In this document: piece after piece, positions 24,793-34,037 of the stretch
Layout of the letters: the number at the start of each line of letters is the position of its first letter
Position numbering within the stretch: the stretch's first letter is position 1
NCBI GenBank assembly: GCA_024742995.1
Contig: JANSXK010000018.1
Location: 1 to 34,138, forward strand
Direction of reading: 5' to 3'
DNA from: Gammaproteobacteria bacterium
GTDB taxonomy: Bacteria > Pseudomonadota > Gammaproteobacteria > Legionellales > Legionellaceae
Length of the DNA: 34,138 nt
The notes under the pieces: generated by a model
Databases searched by the model: none
What the model was told of the DNA's origin: nothing
The model's input: only the letters and a program-made list of their open reading frames with translations
Position numbers and translations under genes: made by a program

Positions 24793-27700
24793 TTGGATAT
24801 GACCTCTCATCCCTCACCACAATTAATCTCTATTTTTGAATCCACAGTAGACCACTACCCTAACCATGAAGCCATTATTTGCGATAACCTCTCATTCACT
24901 TACGCAGAGCTCGATCAAAAGGCCAACCAAATCGCCCATTATTTGTTGTCGCAGCACATTCAATCCGGAGATATTGTAGGCGTTTTATTACCCCGCTCCT
25001 TAGATTGCTACGTTGCCATGTTAGCCCTATATAAAATAGGCGCCGTCTACGTTCCAATTGCTGAAGAATATCCCGGGGAACGCATCAATCATATTTTAGA
25101 TGACATGCCATTCGCATTGTTGATCACCTCTGAAGCATTAATCGCACATCGCAACATCCATTGCCCTAAAACAGCCCTCTTGCAAAATATCCTGCCCAAA
25201 ATCAATCAACAATCCACCGCACGATTACCTCCACCCAAAACCATAACCCCCAACGATCCCACATGCTATGTGATTTATACCTCCGGCTCGACCGGCAAAC
25301 CCAATGGCGTAGAAATTGGACATCATAGCATTTGTCATTACATCAAAGTCGCAAGTACCACCTATGGCATCACAAATGACGATCGTGTCTATCACGGATT
25401 CTCCTTGGCATTTTATGCTTCCTTTGAAGAAATTTGGATGGCGTTTGCCAATGGCGCGACGTTGATTGTGGCCACCTCGAAAGATGTGCGCTCAGGCTTA
25501 GGCTTAATCGAATTTTTAAATCAACATCAAATCACTGTATTTTCAACCGTGCCAACTTTGCTGTCTAGTTTGCAAGGTGACGTCAAATCCTTACGCTTAT
25601 TGATTTTAGGTGGAGAAGTTTGCACACCCAAGATCCTCACCCCTTGGGTGCGTGCTGGACTAAAAATCATGAATACCTACGGACCTACTGAAGCCACAGT
25701 GGTCACGACAGTAGCAGAATATAGTCAAGATTGTCCCATCACCATTGGTAAACCCTTACCCGGATATGAAGTGCTCATCCTCAATGAACAACTACAGCCC
25801 GTTGAACCTGGAGAAGAAGGTGAATTATGTATTGCCGGACCTGGATTAGCCAAAGGCTATATCAATCGCGAGACCATCACCGCTGCCAAGTTTATCCCCA
25901 ATCCACTCGCTCCTGACAAACGTTTATATCGAACCGGTGATTTGGCACAGTGGAATGAACATGATGAGCTTCTTTTCCTGGGACGATTGGATGATCAAAT
26001 CAAACTACGTGGCTTTCGCCTTGAATTGAATGAAATTGAAACTGTATTGATGACAGATCCTAATATCAAACAAGCTGTGGTTGCTTTACTGTTTCCGGAA
26101 GATCCGAAGCTGGTCGTCTATTACACCACCGCATCTAGCAAAAAAGTCGATATCAAAACCTTAAAAGATCTGTTAAGCCAACACCTGCCCGCCTTCATGC
26201 TGCCAAATATTTATGAACCCCTCAAACAATTTCCCCTATTACCCAGTGGCAAAGTCAATCGCAAACAATTACCACCGCCAAAATCCAAACCGCAAGCCAA
26301 CCCCTATCATGCGCCCAAAACAGCGCTAGAAAAAATAATCTCTACCATTGTGACCACTGTATTAAAAGCGCCAAAAATATCCATCAATGATGATTTTTTC
26401 TACGATCTTGGCGTACACTCTTTAACCGGCGCAGCTATCATATCGCAATTACGTAAACACCCAGAATGCCAACATCTCTCCATATTAGATCTGTATCAAC
26501 ACCGCACCATTCAAAGCTTGGCCAACGCATGTACTCAAGAACATCCCCATGCCACAACGCACACCCATAAATTCAAGCGTACCTCCGTATGGCGTTACCG
26601 ATTGTCCGCAGTTGGTCAAGCGTTCGGCGTGTTATTCACTTACGCCCTCACGTCCTGGCAAGTATTGGCATTTTTTGCAGCCTATGTATGGATCAGTGCT
26701 CGCTATCCACTGGTTTCATTCGCATCTGCTAAGATTTTTTTAGGCCTGGTGATTGCTGTGCCTCTGTGCTCATTGACCATCATCATTGCGCTCAAATGGC
26801 TGCTTTTAGGTCGTGTGAAACCAGGTAAACACCGACTCTGGAGTTGGTTCTACTGGCGTTGGTGGTTCATCAACCGCTTAGAAAACACCTTATTTCCCAG
26901 TGCTCATTTTGTGGGCACGCCTTTAATGACCCTATACTACCGCATGATGGGCGCTCATATTGGCCAAGACTGTGCGATCAACACAGCACACATGGGCATG
27001 CATGATTTGATCACCATTGGCGATCGCAGCACCATCAATGCTGATGCAGTACTCAAAGCTTATTTCATTGAAGAAGGGTATTTGCACCTTGGGCCCATTA
27101 CCCTCGGTACAGACTGTTATGTTGGGATACATGCGATTTTATCTATTCATACCACCATGGCGTCACAGTCTGCTTTGGATGATCTTTCCATGGTACCCTC
27201 TCATCACACGCTCAAGACCCAACAATTCTATTGTGGCTCACCTGCCAAAGCGACGGCTTGTCCTGAACACCATATTTTTCAACAAGCCTCTAACCACGCG
27301 CCTCTATCAACATTATGCAAATTTGCCATCGGCAGCTTACATTGCGCAGCAATGATTTTAGTGGAAATCATTCATTACGGTTTGTACGCACCACCCTTAT
27401 ATTGGCTCTTCTCTATCTATGCACATCATACTATCTTCTATACCCTCTGCGCTCTACCACTCGCAACCTTCATGTATTTTACCCTATTATGCAGCACCAT
27501 TATCTTGTTCAAAAAAATAAGTCGCCCCGTGAAGCCTGGACGCATGGCGTTACAAACACTGACTTGGTTAAAGTATTGGGTGCTCAGCAAATTGTTAGAA
27601 CTGCCTGAAACCTTGGCCATGGCAGACTCGTTGTATTACCCCGTGTTTTTGCGTTTCTTAGGTGCAAAACTAGGCACAGATGTGGAAATGAGTGAAATCT

Positions 27701-28698
27701 CACATCTCGCCCCAGATATGCTTTCCATTCACGATCATGGATTTGTCGCCGCTTATGCTTCTATTGCCGCCCCAAAAATGTATCACAATCAACTCTTTTT
27801 CGACCACGCCACCGTTGGCAATGCCAGCTTTGTCGGCAATCGTGGGATATTGCCACAAGGCGCTTATTTGCATGATGGCAGCTTAATCGCTTGTTTGTCA
27901 GTCATGCCCAATGATCAGGAACAAGCGGCCATGAAACATAGTACATGGCTAGGCTGTCCACCCATTTTATTACCCAATCGTGAACTATCTCAGATAGATC
28001 CTAGTGCCAAGTACGCTCAACCGACACCTCGATTAAAAGCATGGCGCTGGATTGTAGAGTTTCTACGTATTCAAATACCAGCTTCATTGACGCTATGTCG
28101 CTTATCTGTGTTGTGTTTCTTATGTTTGTCATCAATAAAAATAAGTACCGTAGCTCTCTTATTTCCTGTGGCTGAAGCAGGATTCATGTTGACGCTCGTT
28201 GCGGGCTTTGCAGTGTTAAAATGGAGTTTGATTGGTCGTTATAAACCAGACATCATCCCATTATGGCACCCCTTTATTCGCCGCAAAGATATTGTGGAAT
28301 ACACTTATGGTTATTTTTTGAACACCCATATCATCGCTGTGATCGTAGGCACCCCTTTCTTACCAGGATTATTACGCTTATTAGGAACCAAAGTAGGTCG
28401 CTATGCTTATATTGAAACCGGATCGTTTGAAGAGTTTGATTTGATTCATATCGAAGATGAAGTCGAAATTAATTCCAACGCCGTTTTGCAAACCCATCTA
28501 TACGAAGACAGAATCTTCAAAATGTCACACCTACACATACAATCACGCTGCAATATCGGCCGTGATTCGATCGTCCTTTATGATACCGTTATGAAATCTC
28601 ACGCAACCTTAGGGTCATTGTCATTATTAATGAAAGGAGAAACCTTACCGACAAACTCTGTTTGGGCCGGTTGCCCAGCGCAGGTGGTGGAAGAATGA
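24793..28698 (+). CDS. Pls/PosA-like single-module non-ribosomal peptide synthetase
   Basis: The 1301-residue protein has an adenylation domain (about 10-495: TSGSTGKP 163-170, TYGPTEAT 295-302, YRTGD, GRLDDQIKLRGFRLE, LPSGKVNRK), a carrier domain (510-580, Ser543 in DLGVHSL), and about 700 residues of paired membrane helices alternating with three related left-handed beta-helix (acetyltransferase-like) domains. No condensation or thioesterase domain is present. This is the layout of epsilon-poly-lysine synthetase Pls and the PosA group, whose tandem C-terminal domains join monomers. The expected product is an amino-acid homopolymer or a small acylated compound. At the position of Asp235 (GrsA numbering) it has Tyr208, so a normal alpha-amino acid is not assured. 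The start is TTG 24793 (AAGGA seven bases before) or ATG 24799. Confidence 0.88.
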   Translation: MDMTSHPSPQLISIFESTVDHYPNHEAIICDNLSFTYAELDQKANQIAHYLLSQHIQSGDIVGVLLPRSLDCYVAMLALYKIGAVYVPIAEEYPGERINHILDDMPFALLITSEALIAHRNIHCPKTALLQNILPKINQQSTARLPPPKTITPNDPTCYVIYTSGSTGKPNGVEIGHHSICHYIKVASTTYGITNDDRVYHGFSLAFYASFEEIWMAFANGATLIVATSKDVRSGLGLIEFLNQHQITVFSTVPTLLSSLQGDVKSLRLLILGGEVCTPKILTPWVRAGLKIMNTYGPTEATVVTTVAEYSQDCPITIGKPLPGYEVLILNEQLQPVEPGEEGELCIAGPGLAKGYINRETITAAKFIPNPLAPDKRLYRTGDLAQWNEHDELLFLGRLDDQIKLRGFRLELNEIETVLMTDPNIKQAVVALLFPEDPKLVVYYTTASSKKVDIKTLKDLLSQHLPAFMLPNIYEPLKQFPLLPSGKVNRKQLPPPKSKPQANPYHAPKTALEKIISTIVTTVLKAPKISINDDFFYDLGVHSLTGAAIISQLRKHPECQHLSILDLYQHRTIQSLANACTQEHPHATTHTHKFKRTSVWRYRLSAVGQAFGVLFTYALTSWQVLAFFAAYVWISARYPLVSFASAKIFLGLVIAVPLCSLTIIIALKWLLLGRVKPGKHRLWSWFYWRWWFINRLENTLFPSAHFVGTPLMTLYYRMMGAHIGQDCAINTAHMGMHDLITIGDRSTINADAVLKAYFIEEGYLHLGPITLGTDCYVGIHAILSIHTTMASQSALDDLSMVPSHHTLKTQQFYCGSPAKATACPEHHIFQQASNHAPLSTLCKFAIGSLHCAAMILVEIIHYGLYAPPLYWLFSIYAHHTIFYTLCALPLATFMYFTLLCSTIILFKKISRPVKPGRMALQTLTWLKYWVLSKLLELPETLAMADSLYYPVFLRFLGAKLGTDVEMSEISHLAPDMLSIHDHGFVAAYASIAAPKMYHNQLFFDHATVGNASFVGNRGILPQGAYLHDGSLIACLSVMPNDQEQAAMKHSTWLGCPPILLPNRELSQIDPSAKYAQPTPRLKAWRWIVEFLRIQIPASLTLCRLSVLCFLCLSSIKISTVALLFPVAEAGFMLTLVAGFAVLKWSLIGRYKPDIIPLWHPFIRRKDIVEYTYGYFLNTHIIAVIVGTPFLPGLLRLLGTKVGRYAYIETGSFEEFDLIHIEDEVEINSNAVLQTHLYEDRIFKMSHLHIQSRCNIGRDSIVLYDTVMKSHATLGSLSLLMKGETLPTNSVWAGCPAQVVEE

Positions 28699-28748
28699 TT
28701 TAAAAACCCTCATCACGATACTACCCTCCCACTTCTTGTGGATATTTA

Positions 28749-28777
28749 TTGATTTTTATGTTTTTTTTAAATACAAT
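28749..28777 (+). promoter_or_regulatory. Promoter of the coiled-coil/two-helix protein gene
   Basis: TTGATT (28749-28754), 17 bp, then TACAAT (28772-28777), about 32 bases before the ATG at 28810. The surrounding DNA is very AT-rich, including eight T's in the spacer. It shows that the gene is transcribed apart from the NRPS-like gene. Confidence 0.6.
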
Positions 28778-28809
28778 TAATCCATCGTAAAAAACCCGGA
28801 TTTTATTAA

Positions 28810-29697
28810 ATGTACGATTTAGACGACATCTTTGGGCATGACTTCATACCAGAGTCTGTCTGGACCTCAGACTTACAAGCTTTAGAACAGCGTCTCTCAG
28901 CCTTGAGCTTATTGGATTCATCCTTTGATATTGAAGAACCTGACGTTTTAGAGTTTAAAATTGCGCTTCTTAAGGATCAAATGAGCGACTTGAACTTGTC
29001 GTTTTCGGCATTATTTGATAATCAAAATATCCTATTTATTGGTCCCCAGATTCCATCTTCATCGGATAGGAATAACACTGCTTTCATTGAAGAAACCTGG
29101 GATTTACAACGCAACAACAATGCCTCTGAGACCACCCTAGAAAACGCACATGATATTATTGGTAAGCAGCGACATAGAATTATGCAGCACTTAGCTTTAA
29201 CCCTTACCCCAAAAAAAAGCGACCCAGCTGTCGTCGAATTCCAGGAACGACACGCAGAGGCACTTAAAGAAGCTAAACTTGAAGCAGAAAAAGCACAGCT
29301 TCAGGCATCAATTGCAAAACAAAAAATGTTAGAACGACAACAAGCAAAACCAACAACTGATTTATCCCCTACCCTCTCACTAAAGCTTCCAGCATTATGG
29401 ATGCTGAGTGGTGCCGCGATCACGACAATCAGCACATTGACCTATTTCAATAATGCACATATGGCATTTTTGCTGTCCCTGTCTATCCCTCACGCGGCGT
29501 TAGCAGCTGTGGCCACTGTGGGTGCGGCCATGTTTGTTTACAGTGCATACCGTGGGCTACGTGCCTTGTGTCCAGAAAAAGCAGGCCAATCTGCTCATTC
29601 ACCACGGTTGTTTAACGCTCATCATCGCGATCTGGCGCCAAACAATCCTGTATATCCATACGGAAGTTTCGGCTACGGCATCAACTACAGAGCGTAA
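28810..29697 (+). CDS. Unknown coiled-coil protein with C-terminal membrane hairpin
   Basis: I do not recognise this 295-residue protein. The N-terminal 130 residues are acidic and helical. A charged coiled coil (about 140-180, Glu/Ala/Lys/Gln-rich) follows, then two adjacent hydrophobic segments (about 195-212 and 220-245, with AALAAVATVGAAMFVYSAY) and a polar Pro/Tyr-rich tail ending GYGINYRA. There is no signal peptide. A soluble coiled coil plus a late two-helix hairpin resembles host-membrane-inserted effectors of intracellular bacteria; this is inference. The ribosome site is weak. Its stop converges with ppsR, with 26 bp between them. Confidence 0.7.
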   Translation: MYDLDDIFGHDFIPESVWTSDLQALEQRLSALSLLDSSFDIEEPDVLEFKIALLKDQMSDLNLSFSALFDNQNILFIGPQIPSSSDRNNTAFIEETWDLQRNNNASETTLENAHDIIGKQRHRIMQHLALTLTPKKSDPAVVEFQERHAEALKEAKLEAEKAQLQASIAKQKMLERQQAKPTTDLSPTLSLKLPALWMLSGAAITTISTLTYFNNAHMAFLLSLSIPHAALAAVATVGAAMFVYSAYRGLRALCPEKAGQSAHSPRLFNAHHRDLAPNNPVYPYGSFGYGINYRA

Positions 29698-29723
29698 ATA
29701 CAGGTGGGTTCATACCTGCTGCC

Positions 29724-30539
29724 TTAAATCCGACGTGTGATTTTGGAAATAGACATGATCTTCGCGGCAATTTCCTCGATAGAAAAATGGGTTGAATCCA
29801 GATAGGGAATTTTTTCGCGTTGATACAATAACAATGCTTCACGTACTTCAGCTCGACATTGCTCAAAGCTAGAATAAGGCGTATTGGGACGCCTTTCAAA
29901 CCGTATCGATTGTAAGCGCTCAGGATCAATCGTTAAACCAAATAATTTCGCACGGAAAGGTTGTAAAATTTCAGGCAATCTATGCACGGATAATTCATCC
30001 ATACTAAACGGATAATTCGCAGCAAACACCCCAAATTGTAGGGCCATATATAAACACGTCGGCGTTTTACCGCAACGAGACACACCCACTAAGATGATGT
30101 CCGCTTGCTCATAACCACTAATTTTCATGCCATCATCATAGGCCAAAGAATAATTCACCGCATCGATACGCTGATCGTAATTGACACTATTTGCTGCATG
30201 CGCCAAACCTACAGTATCCGATGCTTGAATCCCCAACTCGTCTTCCAACGGAGATAAAAAGGTATCAAATAAATCAAACACAGAGGCGGACGTCGCTTTG
30301 ATATATGCAGAAATTTCTGGATTGACTAAGGTCATGAATACCAATGGTTTTTTGGGCAATTTTTCTGAATATCTGTCTATGTCACTACAAATAGCCTTCA
30401 CTTTTTCGACGGAATCGACGAATGGAAAGACTTTTGTCTCAAACTCTATGGATTCAAATTGCGACAACAAACTGTTACTTAAAGATTCTACGGTGATCCC
30501 AGTACCATCTGAAATCATAAAGACTGTACGTTTTTTCAT
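29724..30539 (-). CDS. ppsR: PEP synthase regulatory protein (bifunctional kinase/pyrophosphorylase, DUF299)
   Basis: PpsR inactivates PEP synthase by ADP-dependent phosphorylation and reactivates it by phosphate-dependent removal. The 271 residues have the DUF299 layout: VFMISDGTGITVESL at the N-terminus, the P-loop GVSRCGKTPTCLYMA and the later ANYPF segment. I choose the ATG at 30539, one base after the prpD stop (TAA-T-ATG); a GTG at 30548 inside prpD would add three residues. It closes the prpBCD unit. Pyruvate from the methylcitrate cycle is the substrate of PEP synthase, so the link is metabolically sensible. ppsA itself is not in the window. Confidence 0.92.
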   Translation of the reverse strand: MKKRTVFMISDGTGITVESLSNSLLSQFESIEFETKVFPFVDSVEKVKAICSDIDRYSEKLPKKPLVFMTLVNPEISAYIKATSASVFDLFDTFLSPLEDELGIQASDTVGLAHAANSVNYDQRIDAVNYSLAYDDGMKISGYEQADIILVGVSRCGKTPTCLYMALQFGVFAANYPFSMDELSVHRLPEILQPFRAKLFGLTIDPERLQSIRFERRPNTPYSSFEQCRAEVREALLLYQREKIPYLDSTHFSIEEIAAKIMSISKITRRI

Positions 30540-30540
30540 A

Positions 30541-31986
30541 TTATTCACACCATAAATCCATAAACGCTACCACCGGCATGGCCATCAATTTATCCTGATC
30601 TTCAATCACATTCAAAATCTCTGTCACCCGCTCTGGGGCGTAATGCGTCAATAGATTATTGCGCGCTTTTGTTAATAATACCGGCAATCCTTCCTCGCGA
30701 CGACGCGGGTGACCGATGGGATATTCAACAGTGACGGACTCCGTTTTACTGCCATCTTGGAAGGTAATTTTGATACGATTTGCAATCGAACGTAATTCTG
30801 GCGCGTGATAGTCTTTAGAAAATTGTAAATCCTCTTTGATATGCATCTTAGCACGCAGTGTATCAATACGAGGATCAGCTGCCACATCGTCTTCATAATG
30901 TTCTGCTTTGAGATCACCCCATAATAATGCGACCGCCACCATATATTGCAAACAATGGTCGCGATCTGCAGGATTATGTAAGGCACCTTCTTTGGAAATG
31001 ATGCGTATTGCTGATTCATGGGTGTCCATTTCAATAGTTGCAATCTCATCCCAGCGATCTTTCACATCAGGATAAAGCTTGGCCGCGCATTCCACGGCGG
31101 TTTGGGCATGAAATTCTGCGGGGTAAGAAATTTTAAACAACACATGCTCCATGACATACGACCCATACGGCCGCTGCATACGAAATGTTTGGCCGCCAAA
31201 CGACACATCATAAAAACCCCAACGTGGTGCTGTTAATGCGCTGGGATATCCCATCTCCCCTTGTTGCGACCATAATGCCAAACGCACCGCACGCGCTGTG
31301 GCATCGCCCGCTGCCCAAGATTTACGCGACCCTGCATTGGGCGCATGTCGATACGTCCGCAGCGCTTGTCCGTCCACAAACACTTGCGACAAAGTGCGTA
31401 ACAGCATGTCTCGATCCCCACCCAACAACACACAAACCACGGCAGCGCTGGCAAGTTTGACCAAAATCACATGATCTAAACCGACGCGATTAAAACTGTT
31501 TTCTAACGCCATACATCCTTGGATTTCATGCGCTTTGATCATCAAAGTTAATACCTGCTGCATGCGTAAGGGCTCTTTATCAACGTTCTGTTTTTGCCGC
31601 GCCATATAATCGGCCACCGCCAAAATGGCACCCAAATTATCAGAAGGATGTCCCCATTCAGCAGCCAACCACGTATCATTAAAATCCAACCAACGAACCA
31701 TAGTGCCAATATTAAATGCCGCTTGTATGGGATCTAATTCATACGCTGTGCCTGGTACTCGTGCACCGCCTGGCAATTGCGCGCCAGGTACGATAGGACC
31801 CAGTAATTTTTTGCATTCGGGAAAGCCAAGTGCCAAAATCCCACAGCCTAAGGTGTCTAATAAGCACCAGCGCGCGGTGTCATATGCCATCGGGCTTTCA
31901 ATGGGCGTATGCAGGACATAATCTGCAATATCCTCAAAAATGGCATCATAATCTGGTTTGATATTTGACTCGACAGTATGAATCAT
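30541..31986 (-). CDS. prpD: 2-methylcitrate dehydratase PrpD
   Basis: PrpD dehydrates 2-methylcitrate to 2-methyl-cis-aconitate. I start it at ATG 31986 (481 residues; E. coli 483), one base after the prpC stop (TAA-G-ATG); an earlier ATG at 32010 would overlap prpC. The protein has KPDYDAIFEDIADYVL near its start, the MmgE/PrpD core (WCLLDTLGCGILAL, LDFNDTWLAAEWGHPSDNLGA, CMALENSFNRVGLDHV) and the RSIANRIKITF region. The AcnD/PrpF alternative is not needed. Confidence 0.95.
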   Translation of the reverse strand: MIHTVESNIKPDYDAIFEDIADYVLHTPIESPMAYDTARWCLLDTLGCGILALGFPECKKLLGPIVPGAQLPGGARVPGTAYELDPIQAAFNIGTMVRWLDFNDTWLAAEWGHPSDNLGAILAVADYMARQKQNVDKEPLRMQQVLTLMIKAHEIQGCMALENSFNRVGLDHVILVKLASAAVVCVLLGGDRDMLLRTLSQVFVDGQALRTYRHAPNAGSRKSWAAGDATARAVRLALWSQQGEMGYPSALTAPRWGFYDVSFGGQTFRMQRPYGSYVMEHVLFKISYPAEFHAQTAVECAAKLYPDVKDRWDEIATIEMDTHESAIRIISKEGALHNPADRDHCLQYMVAVALLWGDLKAEHYEDDVAADPRIDTLRAKMHIKEDLQFSKDYHAPELRSIANRIKITFQDGSKTESVTVEYPIGHPRRREEGLPVLLTKARNNLLTHYAPERVTEILNVIEDQDKLMAMPVVAFMDLWCE

Positions 31987-31987
31987 C

Positions 31988-33103
31988 TTAGCGTTCACCG
32001 ATAGCGACAAAAGGTCGTTCCTCAGGGCCTGTGTATTCAGAACTGGGGCGAATCAAGCGATTGTCTGCACGTTGTTCAAAGACGTGCGCAGACCAACCTG
32101 TGATACGCGACATCACAAAAACAGGCGTAAAAAATGACGTGGGGATCCCACAATAATGGTATGCGGAGGCACTATAAAAATCTAAATTGGGAAACAAATG
32201 TTTTTCGCGTCGCATGACAGTTTCGATGCGTTCTGAAATCGTATATAAGGCCACATGATGTTCCGCCGTGCCGAGACGCTTTGACCAAGCCTTGATGATA
32301 TCGGAACGTGGATCACAATCTTTATAGACACGATGGCCAAAGCCCATGATTTTTTCTTTGGTCGCCAACATGTTCATGAGTTTTTCTTCTGCTTCATTTG
32401 GGGTTTTAAATTGCTCAATCAAGGCCATGGCTGCTTCATTCGCACCGCCATGCAATGGACCACGTAATGTCCCAATGGCAGAGGTGATACAAGAATAAAA
32501 ATCTGCCAATGTAGCAGCGGTGACTCTTGCAGCAAAAGTTGAGGCATTAAATTCATGCTCGGCATAAAGAATCAAAGAAACATTCATCATTTTACGATGC
32601 AAATCAGCTGGAGCCCTGCCTTGTAATAACGTTAGAAAATGTCCACCCGTCGTGGTTTCTTCCGTTTCTTCATCAATTTCTATACCCGACTCATGATAAT
32701 GAAACCAATAACACAACATACCTGGAAATAAGGCCAACAAACGATCAGCCACTTCATACTGATCTTGTATAGATTGTTCTGGCTCTAACGTACCTAACAA
32801 AGAGCAACCCGTACGTAAAACATCCATAGGATTGGCCGTTTTCGGCATTAATCGCAAACAAAGTTTCAATGCTTCAGGCAAACGTCGCAAGCCCATTAAT
32901 TTTTCAATATAAGTTGTTAATTGCACTTGAGTAGGTAAAGCGCCATACATCAGCAGATAAGCCACTTCTTCAAAGGAAGCATGATCGGCCAAATCTTCTA
33001 TCGTGTATCCACGATACGTCAACCCTTTGCCTGATTGGCCTACGGTACATATCCCTGATTTGCCCGCAACAACACCTGCCAAACCTGCGCTATTATCCGC
33101 CAT
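31988..33103 (-). CDS. prpC: 2-methylcitrate synthase PrpC
   Basis: PrpC condenses propionyl-CoA with oxaloacetate. I start it at ATG 33103 (371 residues), which has GGGAGAA upstream and overlaps prpB by 11 bases; a longer form from 33172 would add 23 residues lying wholly in prpB. Citrate-synthase-fold residues are seen in LRGPLHGGANEAAM (active-site His) and MGFGHRVYKDCDPR (second His). The TVGQSGKGLTYRGYTIEDLA start and the position in the prp operon separate it from GltA. Confidence 0.95.
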   Translation of the reverse strand: MADNSAGLAGVVAGKSGICTVGQSGKGLTYRGYTIEDLADHASFEEVAYLLMYGALPTQVQLTTYIEKLMGLRRLPEALKLCLRLMPKTANPMDVLRTGCSLLGTLEPEQSIQDQYEVADRLLALFPGMLCYWFHYHESGIEIDEETEETTTGGHFLTLLQGRAPADLHRKMMNVSLILYAEHEFNASTFAARVTAATLADFYSCITSAIGTLRGPLHGGANEAAMALIEQFKTPNEAEEKLMNMLATKEKIMGFGHRVYKDCDPRSDIIKAWSKRLGTAEHHVALYTISERIETVMRREKHLFPNLDFYSASAYHYCGIPTSFFTPVFVMSRITGWSAHVFEQRADNRLIRPSSEYTGPEERPFVAIGER

Positions 33104-33986
33104 GCTTTTCTCCCTCGTCTTCTCGTAACATCTTATCCAAACGTTGTTCGTAGGCACGATATCCCAAAACATCGTATAAATCTTCTCGGCTTTGCATTTG
33201 ATCGACCACCGCTGTCTGGCTGCCTTCTTTTAAAATAGTTTGATACACCCCAAGCGCTGCCTGCGACATGGCACGAAACGCACTCAACGGATAGAGTGCT
33301 ATGCCCACACCGGCTTTTTTCAATGCTTCTCGGCTTAATAGTGGGGTCTCACCAAATTCAGTGATATTGGCAAGGATAGGAACGTTCAATTGGCTGAATG
33401 CCTGATAATCTTCCACGCGAGTCAACGCTTCCGGAAACAACATATCCGCACCTTGTTCTATATAATATGAGGCACGATCTAATGCGGCAGACAAGCCCTC
33501 GCGCGCAAAAGCATCGGTACGAGCCATGATCACAAAATCCGAATCGTAGCGCGCGTCTACCGCGGCTTTCAGCCGATCCCCCATTTCTTGCATTGAAACG
33601 ATGGCTTTGTTCGGCCGATGACCACAACGCTTGGCACCTACTTGGTCTTCGATATGAATAGCCGCAACACCAGCGCGTTCCATTGACGTCACCGTGCGCG
33701 CAATTTGAAACGCATGTCCCCAGCCCGTGTCCACATCCACCAGCATCGGCAAATCGCACGCTGCTGTGATGCGTCTCACATCCTCTAACACTTCTGTCAA
33801 ACTGGTCATACCCAAATCAGGCAATCCATATGAAGCATTAGCAACGCCTGCACCAGAAAGATACAATGCTTGACCACCAGCCTGCTTTAATAGCATTGCA
33901 GCGTACGCGTTAATGGCACCCATGACGGGCAAAGGAGCATTTTTATTGACCAACTCTTTAAATTCTTTTCCCTTTGAAATCGTCAT
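33093..33986 (-). CDS. prpB: 2-methylisocitrate lyase PrpB
   Basis: PrpB splits 2-methylisocitrate to pyruvate and succinate. From ATG 33986 it has 297 residues (E. coli 296). The isocitrate-lyase-family signature KRCGH, with the catalytic Cys, lies in IEDQVGAKRCGHRPNK, and the metal-site Asp residues in MLVDVDTGWGHAF. AAGGA lies six bases before this ATG. An in-frame ATG at 34001 within the tandem leader repeat would add MEGCR. It heads prpB-prpC-prpD-ppsR. No PrpR-type regulator is in the window. Confidence 0.95.
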   Translation of the reverse strand: MTISKGKEFKELVNKNAPLPVMGAINAYAAMLLKQAGGQALYLSGAGVANASYGLPDLGMTSLTEVLEDVRRITAACDLPMLVDVDTGWGHAFQIARTVTSMERAGVAAIHIEDQVGAKRCGHRPNKAIVSMQEMGDRLKAAVDARYDSDFVIMARTDAFAREGLSAALDRASYYIEQGADMLFPEALTRVEDYQAFSQLNVPILANITEFGETPLLSREALKKAGVGIALYPLSAFRAMSQAALGVYQTILKEGSQTAVVDQMQSREDLYDVLGYRAYEQRLDKMLREDEGEKHGG

Positions 33987-34037
33987 CCTACATCCTTCCA
34001 TCTACCTACGTCCTTTCATCTACCTACGTCCCGCGGC
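33984..34037 (-). repeat. 18-bp tandem repeats covering the prpB leader and start
   Basis: Read on the minus strand, GGACGTAGGTAGATGAAA, GGACGTAGGTAGATGGAA and a decayed third copy GGATGTAGGATG follow one another. The direct repeat is plainest as two identical 15-mers at 33999-34013 and 34017-34031. Each copy carries an ATG and an AAGGA, so start and ribosome site are multiplied. The first ATG (34019) opens a five-codon frame, MKGRR, whose TAG directly abuts the ATG at 34001. Confidence 0.75.

Noticed and set aside
29698-29723. Bidirectional terminator between the coiled-coil gene and ppsR
   Set aside because: CAGGT/ACCTG can pair, but the stem is five bases with no proper T-run on either side.
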